Source of the DNA: Nocardioides sp. Root122
GTDB lineage: Bacteria > Actinomycetota > Actinomycetes > Propionibacteriales > Nocardioidaceae
Length of the DNA: 64,000 nucleotides
Assembly: GCF_001425025.1 (NCBI RefSeq)
Contig: NZ_LMDE01000013.1
Location: 67,934 to 131,933 of the forward strand
Direction of reading: 5' to 3'
Below are positions 1-6,369 of the stretch, in pieces. The translations under genes and the position numbers were made by a program. The notes beneath the pieces were generated by a model. It was not told the origin of the DNA and searched no databases. It saw nothing but the letters and a program-made list of their open reading frames with translations. Positions within the stretch are counted from its first letter, which is position 1. The number at the start of each line of letters is the position of its first letter.

Positions 1-1073
1 GCTTGTGGGCGCAGGTCCAGTCGGGTGCGGTGCCGGCGTGGAAGGCCCGGTCCGTGGCGGAGGTCACGATCCACGCCGTCCCCACGTTGACGGTCGAGGC
101 AGCGGCGCACGTGGATGCGCAGGTCGCCGCCGTGGCCGGGCGCATCGGTCCCGCCCAGCTCGACCGGCTGGTCGCGGAGACCATCAAGCGTTTCGACCTC
201 GCGGCACCGGACCCGACCTCGGATCCGGAGGACGGCTACCTCTACATCGACCCCCGCCACGCCACCTTGCACGACGAGGACGTCGACTTCGGCGGCACGA
301 TGCACTTCGACGCCGTGCTCGGCATCGCCGACGCCCTCGACCTGGGCCACGCCGTGTCCCAGGATGCTGCGGCGCAGAAGGCGCTCGGCTCGACCGAGTC
401 CCTCGACGTCCGCAGGTCCAAGGCCCTGGGCAACCTCGCCCGCGCCCAAACAGCGTTCGACCTGTCGCCCGTAGGTGGTCGAGCAGCCGGTGAGGAACGA
501 GCCGACGGATCGAAACCCGAGCGAGCCAACACTCCTTCCGCCCGTGAGGTCGTGATCCACGCCCACTTCGACGCCACCACCGACGGTGAGACCACGGTCT
601 TCGGGCCGACCGGCCGGATGGAGAACGGCCAGCGGCTCGTCCTGCTCGACCAGGTCCAGGGCTGGTGCGCCGACACCCACACCAAGGTCACCATCAAGCC
701 CGTCATCGACCTCAACACCGAGCTGTCCGCACCCGGCTACGAGATCCCGAAGTGGCTGCGCGAACAGATCGCCCTCCGCGACGGCATCTGCGTGTACCCG
801 TGGTGCCCCCGACCGGCCAGGCGTGCGGACGTCGACCACATCATCGAGTACGACCACGACGCCGAAGCCGAGGGCCGCGACCAACCCGGACCCACCACCA
901 CGTCCAACCTGGCGTGCCTGTGCCGGTTCCACCACCGTTTGAAGACCCACTCCTCCTGGACCTACACGATGGTCGCGCCGGGCGTGTTCGAGTGGACCAG
1001 CCCCCACGGCCACCGCTACCTGAGGGACCGGCATGGCACGGTCGCGCTCGCCCGGGCACCCGAGCGACCATGA
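1..1073 (+). CDS. DUF222/13E12-type HNH endonuclease, 5'-truncated by the window edge
   Basis: The open frame runs in from the left edge, so the N-terminus is missing; about 356 residues are visible. Residues 1-135 look like the helical DUF222 region of 13E12 proteins. An HNH nuclease domain lies near residues 258-318, with CVYPWC, a VDH core, a second cysteine pair around LACLC and a terminal FHH-KTH. All zinc cysteines and the HNH histidines are present, so the nuclease looks intact. Between the two parts, bases 474-527 hold an in-frame copy of a repeat also found near 16.4 kb, coding about 18 extra residues. The native target of these proteins is unknown; they are thought to be mobile or SOS-linked nucleases. 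Confidence 0.85.
   Translation, partial: LWAQVQSGAVPAWKARSVAEVTIHAVPTLTVEAAAHVDAQVAAVAGRIGPAQLDRLVAETIKRFDLAAPDPTSDPEDGYLYIDPRHATLHDEDVDFGGTMHFDAVLGIADALDLGHAVSQDAAAQKALGSTESLDVRRSKALGNLARAQTAFDLSPVGGRAAGEERADGSKPERANTPSAREVVIHAHFDATTDGETTVFGPTGRMENGQRLVLLDQVQGWCADTHTKVTIKPVIDLNTELSAPGYEIPKWLREQIALRDGICVYPWCPRPARRADVDHIIEYDHDAEAEGRDQPGPTTTSNLACLCRFHHRLKTHSSWTYTMVAPGVFEWTSPHGHRYLRDRHGTVALARAPERP
474..527 (-). repeat. Intergenic-type repeat carried in frame inside the HNH gene
   Basis: This 54-bp stretch is, in reverse complement, similar to the two repeat copies downstream of wzt (16413-16470 and 16480-16515): a GTTTCGA end, a central GCTCGTTCCTC and a TGCTCGACCACC end. Its length is a multiple of three and it leaves the frame open. 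It sits in the linker between DUF222 and the HNH domain, where extra residues would be tolerated. Confidence 0.6.
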
Positions 1074-1154
1074 CCCCGCCCCGCACCCCGCCAGTCCCCA
1101 CGATGGCGGGGCCACAGGCACGTCCACGCATCTGAGATGGACCATCATGACCAC

Positions 1155-1502
1155 ATGAGCACGGCGTACGACGGCGACGACTTCTACTGCGACGTCGCGA
1201 TCCCACGCGCCGTACCGCTCGAGGTGGTGCACGAGGACGAGCTGGTGCTGGCCTACCACCACACCCGCCCGTTCTGGGAGGTGCACGTCGTGGTGGTGCC
1301 GAAGCGGCACATCGCGTCCTTCACGACCGTCTCGGCGCAGGACGAGGTCGACGTACGCGCGCTGCTGGCGGTCGTGCAACGGATCGCCCGGCGGGTCGAG
1401 GTGGAGCACGGCGCGGCCGCGGTGCTGACCAACCTCGGGCGCTACCAGGACTCCAAGCACCTGCACGTCCACGTGCACTCCGGACCCGAGCGAGGAGCCT
1501 GA
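1155..1502 (+). CDS. HIT family protein (histidine triad nucleotide hydrolase)
   Basis: A 115-residue protein with the C-terminal histidine triad HLHVHVHSG (H102, H104, H106, H108), the active site of HIT nucleotide hydrolases and transferases. The upstream part (YHHTRPFWEVHVVVVPKRHI) matches the HINT fold with its PKRH turn. HIT proteins usually hydrolyse AMP-linked phosphoramidates; the substrate here is unknown. I chose ATG 1155 because CATCAT lies six bases before it, the leaderless spacing seen throughout this window. ATG 1137 in the same frame would add six residues. It stands alone between the HNH gene and an NTF2-like gene. Confidence 0.85.
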   Translation: MSTAYDGDDFYCDVAIPRAVPLEVVHEDELVLAYHHTRPFWEVHVVVVPKRHIASFTTVSAQDEVDVRALLAVVQRIARRVEVEHGAAAVLTNLGRYQDSKHLHVHVHSGPERGA

Positions 1503-1543
1503 CGGCACACCGGCTGTCGGAGGCGGGCGCCAGACTGAAGGTC

Positions 1544-1915
1544 ATGGACACAACCGCTCTCCTCACCCGCCTCGTCGAGCTCATCGACGCACACGACTGG
1601 GACGCACTGCCGGTGCTGCTCCACGACGACTTCACGTGCCGCTACGTGCACACCGGCGAGGTGTTCGACCGCGAGCAGTGGGTGCGGCTCAACGCCGACT
1701 ACCCCGGGTTCGGGCGGATGCACCTCGACGACGTCGTGGCCGACGGGGACCGGGGCGTGCTCCGTGCCGAGGTGACCGGCACCGGCAGCGACGGGGAGGA
1801 CGTCGCATTCGCGGTGGCCGGCTTCGCCACCGTCCGCGAGGACCGGCTCGTCGAGCTCGTCGAGGTCTGGGCCGACGTCGACCAGCAGCCGCCTGCGGGC
1901 ACCCGGCCGGTCTAG
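1544..1915 (+). CDS. NTF2-like (SnoaL/DUF4440-type) protein
   Basis: A 123-residue protein with the cone-shaped NTF2-like pattern: an N-terminal helix (TALLTRLVELIDAHDWDAL), then LLHDDFTCRYVHTGEVFDREQW and alternating beta strands ending in LVEVWADVDQQ. Such proteins are small cytosolic enzymes or ligand-binding proteins; no catalytic dyad can be assigned, so the function is open. CAGACT lies seven bases before the ATG and fits a weak leaderless -10. The stop codon TAG forms part of the -10 box of the following acetyltransferase gene. Confidence 0.7.
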   Translation: MDTTALLTRLVELIDAHDWDALPVLLHDDFTCRYVHTGEVFDREQWVRLNADYPGFGRMHLDDVVADGDRGVLRAEVTGTGSDGEDVAFAVAGFATVREDRLVELVEVWADVDQQPPAGTRPV

Positions 1916-1918
1916 CCT
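1913..1918 (+). promoter_or_regulatory. Leaderless -10 box (TAGCCT) for the acetyltransferase
   Basis: TAGCCT sits six bases before GTG 1925 and its first three bases are the stop codon of the preceding gene. Confidence 0.5.
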
Positions 1919-1924
1919 GACGCC

Positions 1925-2425
1925 GTGCTTCCCGAGTCCACCGAGCGCCTGCGCTTCCGCCGGATGACGATGTCGGACCTCAACGACGTCACCGCCATGC
2001 TCCGCGACTTCGATCCGATGCGCGGGGACCGCCCGCCCAGCAACCGCGACGACGCCGTGCGCTGGGTCGAGTGGCAGGAGCGGAACCACGCCGAGCACGG
2101 CTTCGGCCTGTGGGTCCTGGAGACCCACGACGGCGACTTCATCGGTGACTGCGGCCTCACCGTGCAGGACGTCGAGGGCACGCCCCACGTCGAGGTGGGC
2201 TACCACCTGCTGGCCGACCGGCGTCGCCTGGGCTACGCCACGGAGGCCGCACGTGCGGTGCGCGACTGTGCGGCCGCGCACGGGGTGGAGCACCTGGTGG
2301 CACTGATCCGGCCCGACAACATCGCGTCCCAGGGCGTGGCTCGCAACCTGGGCATGGAGCTCGAGCGGACGGCCTACGTCCACGGGGGCGACGCCCTGGT
2401 GTTCGGGATGCGGCTGGGACGCTAG
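1925..2425 (+). CDS. GNAT family N-acetyltransferase (RimJ/RimL-like)
   Basis: A 166-residue protein of the RimJ/RimL type: it starts with the typical TERLRFRRMTMSDL strand, continues with IGDCGL and EVGYHLLADRRRLGYATEAARA (acetyl-CoA pyrophosphate loop region), and ends with an ALIRPDNIASQGVARNLGME helix where family members contact CoA. The acceptor could be a protein N-terminus, an amino acid or a small molecule and cannot be told from sequence. Start GTG 1925 is supported by a leaderless -10 box. The gene ends five bases before the convergent small protein gene at 2430. Confidence 0.85.
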   Translation: MLPESTERLRFRRMTMSDLNDVTAMLRDFDPMRGDRPPSNRDDAVRWVEWQERNHAEHGFGLWVLETHDGDFIGDCGLTVQDVEGTPHVEVGYHLLADRRRLGYATEAARAVRDCAAAHGVEHLVALIRPDNIASQGVARNLGMELERTAYVHGGDALVFGMRLGR

Positions 2426-2429
2426 TCGC

Positions 2430-2828
2430 TCAGTCGACGACCCGGAACTCGCTGGCGCGGCGGGCACCGTCCTCGTGCGGTCGCACCTCAAGGGAGACGA
2501 GCGTGGACCGGAAGCCTGCAGCCACTGGAGCAAAGGACAGTGCCCGCGTCACCCGGTCCGCGAGGCGGGCCCGCTCCCCCACCAGCTCGTCACGCGTGGC
2601 CTGCTCTCCCTCGACCCGGAGCGTCGTGACCGCGACGGCGGCGATGGCGACCTCGTCGGTCGGCTTCCAGTCGAGGCCGGGGCCGTCCTCGGCCGGGACG
2701 TGGTCCCAGCGCACCACGAGGTCGACGAGCACGACGAACGAGTCGGCGGTGACGATCGGCTCGGCGGTCACCACGAAGTCACGCGACCGCGTGTCGCCGG
2801 CCTCCCGCCGACCACCGAAGAGTGGCAC
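2430..2828 (-). CDS. Small protein resembling part of an SPFH/band-7 domain
   Basis: A 132-residue protein that I do not recognise with certainty. The stretch VAIAAVAVTTLRVEGEQATRDELVGERARLADRVTRAL followed by a strand ending in VSLEVRP resembles the second half of SPFH (stomatin/prohibitin) domains, including the conserved thr-leu-arg turn and the ERxxL helix. There is no membrane segment. It starts (GTG) one base after the stop of the SIS-domain gene, so the two are co-transcribed and probably translationally coupled. The role is unknown; a scaffold for the neighbouring isomerase-like protein is one possibility. Confidence 0.5.
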   Translation of the reverse strand: MPLFGGRREAGDTRSRDFVVTAEPIVTADSFVVLVDLVVRWDHVPAEDGPGLDWKPTDEVAIAAVAVTTLRVEGEQATRDELVGERARLADRVTRALSFAPVAAGFRSTLVSLEVRPHEDGARRASEFRVVD

Positions 2829-2829
2829 C

Positions 2830-3861
2830 TCAGTCCTCGACGAGCCCGATGCGGAGGTACTCCGCGGCGTAGGTGCCGGTCAGCAGCAGCGAGGCGTAGC
2901 GCGCCACCTCGGCGTCGGCGTCGGTCTCCACGGTCTCGACGCGTACGCCGTGGCGCGCCGCGGCAGCCGTGAGCTCGCGCGTCTGCTCGCGCACGACGGG
3001 GTCGTCGGAGCGGTCGTCGAGGACCAGGAGCAGCGGCCGGAGGTCGCCCGCCTCGTCGGCGAACGGGTCGGCGAACACGTCGTGCTGGCGGGCGGCCTCG
3101 ATGACGGGCAGCAGGTGCTCGGCGTCGCCCGCGATGGCGGAGCGACCGGAGGTGCGCCGCAGCGACTCGGCCAGGCGTCGCGCGGCGCGCGCTGCCAGCA
3201 CGGAGCCACCCCAGACCAGCGGGTTGGTGTCGGCCATCGCGATCGCCAGCATCTTGGCCGGGTTGACGGCCAGGTCGCGGTGCGGCGAGCAGCTGGTGGC
3301 CACCTCGTCGAGGGACTCCGCGACCGACTCGGCGTCGGCCCGCGGGCCGAGGTGGACGTGGGCGAGGTAGTCGAGCATCACCACGGCGGTGGCCAGCTGG
3401 TCGCCGGTCACGGTCGGCAGCACGGTGACGTGCCGCCCGGCGGCGTGCTCGGCGACGAGCGAGCGCTCGGGGCACGCGACGACGACCTGGGCACCACGGC
3501 GTACGGCCTCGGCGACGGCGGAGGCGGACCCGGGGTCGTTGCCCTCCGGCGCCAGCATCACGACCAGGTCGAGCGAGCCGGCCCAGCCGGGGAGGCCGGG
3601 GTTGGGCCACGCCACGAAGGGCACCGGGCACCACGGCTCGAGCACCGCACGCAGCAGGCGCGAGTCAGGACCCGCCGCGATCACCGCGCGCGGTCGTTCG
3701 CCGTCGCGGCCGGCGGCGATCAGCTCGGCGGTCGCGGTGGCTGCCGCGTGGGCCTCGCGGCGCACCCGCGCGCCGCTCTCGGCCAGGGTGCGCAGCCGCA
3801 GGTCGACGGACTGCAGGACACCCGCGTCGTCGAGCCGGGCCTCGTCGAACCAGGTCGCCAC
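2830..3861 (-). CDS. SIS-domain protein, phosphoglucose/phosphomannose isomerase-like (Rv3256c family)
   Basis: A 343-residue protein with the two-SIS-domain layout of bifunctional phosphoglucose/phosphomannose isomerases: a first sugar-isomerase half with PRAVIAAGPDSRLLRAVLE and QVVVACPERSLVAEHAAGRH, and a C-terminal isomerase half (LPVIEAARQHDVFADPF). Family members interconvert fructose-6-phosphate with mannose- or glucose-6-phosphate, feeding GDP-mannose. In mycobacteria the orthologue lies beside manA and manB; neither is present here. GTG 3861 was chosen for the GGAG ribosome site just upstream and a clean start VATWFDEARL. It begins 16 bases after the Trm112 gene. Confidence 0.75.
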   Translation of the reverse strand: MATWFDEARLDDAGVLQSVDLRLRTLAESGARVRREAHAAATATAELIAAGRDGERPRAVIAAGPDSRLLRAVLEPWCPVPFVAWPNPGLPGWAGSLDLVVMLAPEGNDPGSASAVAEAVRRGAQVVVACPERSLVAEHAAGRHVTVLPTVTGDQLATAVVMLDYLAHVHLGPRADAESVAESLDEVATSCSPHRDLAVNPAKMLAIAMADTNPLVWGGSVLAARAARRLAESLRRTSGRSAIAGDAEHLLPVIEAARQHDVFADPFADEAGDLRPLLLVLDDRSDDPVVREQTRELTAAAARHGVRVETVETDADAEVARYASLLLTGTYAAEYLRIGLVED

Positions 3862-3877
3862 GGTGAGCTCCCGTCCC

Positions 3878-4042
3878 TCAGGCGGGCTTGCGGGCTTCGT
3901 CGACCAGCAGGACCGGGATGTCGTCACGGACCGGGTAGGCGTTGCCGCACCCCTGGCAGACGAGCTCGTCGACCTCCGCGGCGAGGGTGCCGTGGCAGGC
4001 CGGGCAGACGATGATGCTCATGAGCTGCGCGTCGATGTTCAC
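3878..4042 (-). CDS. Trm112 family zinc-binding protein
   Basis: A 54-residue protein with start GTG 4042. The CPACHG and CQGCG knuckles (residues about 14-17 and 33-36) make a single zinc site, and the C-terminal YPVRDDIPVLL is the usual Trm112/YcaR signature. In eukaryotes and archaea Trm112 activates methyltransferases; the bacterial role is unclear. A TAGGAT -10 box seven bases before GTG 4042 supports this start over ATG 4021. It heads a short minus-strand operon with the SIS-domain gene. Confidence 0.85.
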   Translation of the reverse strand: MNIDAQLMSIIVCPACHGTLAAEVDELVCQGCGNAYPVRDDIPVLLVDEARKPA

Positions 4043-4049
4043 GAGCAGG

Positions 4050-4055
4050 ATCCTA
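4050..4055 (-). promoter_or_regulatory. Leaderless -10 box (TAGGAT) for Trm112
   Basis: Read on the minus strand, TAGGAT is followed by seven bases and GTG 4042. Confidence 0.5.
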
Positions 4056-4072
4056 GGCCAGCGACGGCCGGA

Positions 4073-4435
4073 TCAGTCGGTGGGCGTGAGGACCCGCAGG
4101 TGACCGCGCTTGGCGCCCCGGGTGGGGTCGTCCGTCGAGTGCAGCGGCACCGGGGCCGGAGCCGGACGGCCCGCCTCGCGCACCGCGTCGGCCAGCGCGA
4201 GCAGGTCGTCGCTGCTGGGTCCCTGGGCCTGGGGATCCGGGGCGAGGCGCAGGACCTCCCAGCCGCGCGGGGCGGACAGGCGCTCGCTGTGCAGCTCGCA
4301 CAGGTCGTAGGCGTGGGGCTCGGCGTAGGTCGCCAGCGGACCGAGGACCGCGGTCTGGTCGGCGTAGACGTAGGTCAGCGTGTTGACCGCAGGACGGCCA
4401 CACGCCGTACGCGAACAACGACGGGCAAGGCTCAC
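4073..4435 (-). CDS. DUF3499 family protein (Rv3258c-like)
   Basis: A 120-residue actinobacterial protein of unknown function. The N-terminal CSRTACGRPAV and the CELHSER motif (about residues 6, 11 and 49-52) give a Cys4-type or Cys3His zinc site, and the middle YVYADQTAVLGPLA is characteristic of DUF3499. The C-terminal third is proline-rich and basic. GTG 4435 is supported by a TAGCGT -10 box seven bases before it. It is divergent from the zincin-like gene at 4485, the same arrangement as Rv3258c/Rv3259. Confidence 0.8.
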   Translation of the reverse strand: MSLARRCSRTACGRPAVNTLTYVYADQTAVLGPLATYAEPHAYDLCELHSERLSAPRGWEVLRLAPDPQAQGPSSDDLLALADAVREAGRPAPAPVPLHSTDDPTRGAKRGHLRVLTPTD

Positions 4436-4442
4436 GACGCCG

Positions 4443-4448
4443 ACGCTA
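4443..4448 (-). promoter_or_regulatory. Leaderless -10 box (TAGCGT) for DUF3499
   Basis: Minus-strand TAGCGT, seven bases, then GTG 4435. Confidence 0.5.
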
Positions 4449-4472
4449 CCCGTCGGACGCACGCCGGGCGCT

Positions 4473-4478
4473 TAGGCT
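4473..4478 (+). promoter_or_regulatory. Leaderless -10 box (TAGGCT) for the zincin-like gene
   Basis: TAGGCT, six bases, then GTG 4485. It lies only about 25 bp from the divergent DUF3499 -10 box. Confidence 0.5.
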
Positions 4479-4484
4479 CGCGGC

Positions 4485-4943
4485 GTGGACGACGCCATGG
4501 ACGAGGTGGGCCCCGGGACAGGGGGTGCGCGGCGGCGCACGCGCGACCGTCGGGGCCGCGGCATGCGGGGTCCGGGCGTGGTGCCGGCGCGGCCCGGCAC
4601 GCCGGCGCTGCGGACCACGCGGCAGAGGTTCGACCAGCTCGTCCTCGACGTGGTCACCCCGCTCGACGAGCGCTGGCAGCGGCACCTCGGCCTCGTCGAG
4701 TACGCCGTCGAGGACGCGCCGATGCTGCCCGACGACTGGGGCGACGAGACCGTGCCGCTCTCCTCGCTGGTGCGCGGCAAGGGCCAGTCGCCGACCCGGC
4801 TGGTCCTCTTCCGCCGACCGATCGAGCACCGGGCGACGACGCGCGACGAGCTCGAGGCGATGGTGCACACCGTCGTCGTCGAGCAGCTCGCCGAGCTCCT
4901 CGGCCTCACTCCCGGGCAGGTCGACGAGCGCTACACCGACTGA
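4485..4943 (+). CDS. Metallopeptidase-family protein (DUF1025/zincin-like) with a degenerate active site
   Basis: A 152-residue protein homologous to the DUF1025 metallopeptidase-like family (Rv3259 position in mycobacteria). Conserved blocks are FDQLVLDVVTPLDERW, the EYAVEDAP strand and RLVLFRRPIEHRA. Where zincins carry HExxH, this protein has VHTVVVEQLAELLG: the first histidine is there, but glutamate and second histidine do not line up. As I recall, mycobacterial members are also degenerate, so this is probably a family-wide loss of catalysis. The first 26 residues are basic and disordered-looking; ATG 4497 is an alternative start. Confidence 0.75.
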   Translation: MDDAMDEVGPGTGGARRRTRDRRGRGMRGPGVVPARPGTPALRTTRQRFDQLVLDVVTPLDERWQRHLGLVEYAVEDAPMLPDDWGDETVPLSSLVRGKGQSPTRLVLFRRPIEHRATTRDELEAMVHTVVVEQLAELLGLTPGQVDERYTD

Positions 4944-4956
4944 GGTGGCACGGGAC

Positions 4957-6369
4957 TTAGCGCTGGGCCGGTCGGACGTCGGGCACCTGGCTCGTCGTCT
5001 CGAGCTGGTCGAGCGGCAGCAGGGACAGGCCCTTCGCGCTCGCCTCGACCGAGGCGACTGCCCCGGTCCGCTCGAGGCGGACGCGCGCGAGGACCGCGTC
5101 GTCGGGGAGGTTGACCCGGGCCGCGGTCGCCGGGTCGAGCTCGACGCGCCGCTCGCGCACCACGACCTTGCCGTCCTCGTCCCACGCCTGGACCGTCACC
5201 ACTCCCGGCGCGGTGGCTCCGGCGAGGAGGAGGCGCTTGATGCCGGCCGGCAGGGCGATGCCGGCCTCGGAGTCGACGGTGGCGCCGGCCACCGCGAACG
5301 CCAGGTCGTCGGAGGTGCGGTTGCGCAGGCTGGCAGTCACCGGCCCCGTCGCGTCGAGGCGGATCGCCTGGACGCCGGCAGCAGTCCTGCCGCGCAGGAT
5401 GCCGCTGAGGTCGACCTCGCTGACCGAGGCCGGGGCGAGGGTGACCTCCTCCACGCCCGACGGGGCGAACTCGCTCTCGCCGCTGACGAGCTTGATCCCG
5501 ACCCGGACCTCGCTGTCGCCGGGGTTGGCGAGGGTGAGGGTGCGGTCGGAGGGGGCCGTGCCCACCCCGACGACGTACGACGTGGTGGCGGGCGCCGCCT
5601 GGCCCGGCAGCCACTCCCGCACCGGCTTCGCCCGCCCGAGCGGGTCGATGAGGTCGACCACGCTGGGGACCAGCCGGCCGCGCGAGACCGCGACCCTCAG
5701 CGCGAGGGCGTCACGGTTGGGGACGACCTCGGCGAGGTCGAACACTGCCGACCCGCCGCCGGGCACGCGGACGCCCCGCAGCTCGGGCACGTCGACCAGC
5801 CCGCTGCCGTCCCACACCGTCACGTCGGCGACGGCGGGCCCCTTGTCGGGGTTGACCAGGGTCAGGGTGGAGGCGTGCTCGGCGGCGGCGCCGACGCCGG
5901 TGAACCACCGCTCCGGTGCGGGCTGGTCGCACCGGACGGCGGAGCCGGCGCCGGAGCGGGTGGCGACGAGCCCGGCGGCGAGGTCGCCGGTGCCGTTGAC
6001 CACGACCGGAGCACGCTCGCTGCGTGCGGCGACACCGGCGTCCAGCTCCTCGGTGGCGTCCTCCCGGCCGACGCGCAGCGTGAGCTCGCCGGAGACCAGC
6101 CCGGTGTTGCCGATGCGCAGGTCGTCGGCACCGGGCAGTCGGGCCGGACAGACCGCGGTGGTGCGGTCGAGCGGCGCCGCGGTCGGCGCGTGGATGGAGG
6201 TCTCGATCTCGGCGGGGCGCACGAGTGCCAGCGCTGCGACGGTCAGCAGCGGGATGGCGATCGCCAGCAGGGTCAGGGGTGAGGGCCGGTGCCGGGTCAC
6301 CTCGGTCACGCGGCGGCGCCCGCCGGCCGGTCGCGAGGCGGGGGTGGGCTCCTGCGTGGGCTCAGCCAT
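4957..6369 (-). CDS. DUF5719 family membrane-anchored extracytoplasmic protein
   Basis: A 470-residue protein with a cytosolic basic N-terminus, one membrane segment near residues 27-50 (PLTLLAIAIPLLTVAALALV) and a long extracytoplasmic part. That part is built of repeated beta-rich units such as STLTLVNPDKGPAVADVTVW and RTLTLANPGDSEVRVGI, typical of DUF5719. The function is unknown; its constant partner is a large glycosyltransferase, suggesting a role in surface polysaccharide assembly. ATG 6369 overlaps the end of that glycosyltransferase gene by eight bases, so translation is coupled. Confidence 0.8.
   Translation of the reverse strand: MAEPTQEPTPASRPAGGRRRVTEVTRHRPSPLTLLAIAIPLLTVAALALVRPAEIETSIHAPTAAPLDRTTAVCPARLPGADDLRIGNTGLVSGELTLRVGREDATEELDAGVAARSERAPVVVNGTGDLAAGLVATRSGAGSAVRCDQPAPERWFTGVGAAAEHASTLTLVNPDKGPAVADVTVWDGSGLVDVPELRGVRVPGGGSAVFDLAEVVPNRDALALRVAVSRGRLVPSVVDLIDPLGRAKPVREWLPGQAAPATTSYVVGVGTAPSDRTLTLANPGDSEVRVGIKLVSGESEFAPSGVEEVTLAPASVSEVDLSGILRGRTAAGVQAIRLDATGPVTASLRNRTSDDLAFAVAGATVDSEAGIALPAGIKRLLLAGATAPGVVTVQAWDEDGKVVVRERRVELDPATAARVNLPDDAVLARVRLERTGAVASVEASAKGLSLLPLDQLETTSQVPDVRPAQR

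Noticed and set aside
2503..4014. Long plus-strand open frame of 503 codons opposite the SIS and Trm112 genes
   Set aside because: It is antisense to conserved genes, its product is low-complexity and Arg/Gly/Val-rich, and it has no ribosome site or family match. High GC makes such shadow frames common.
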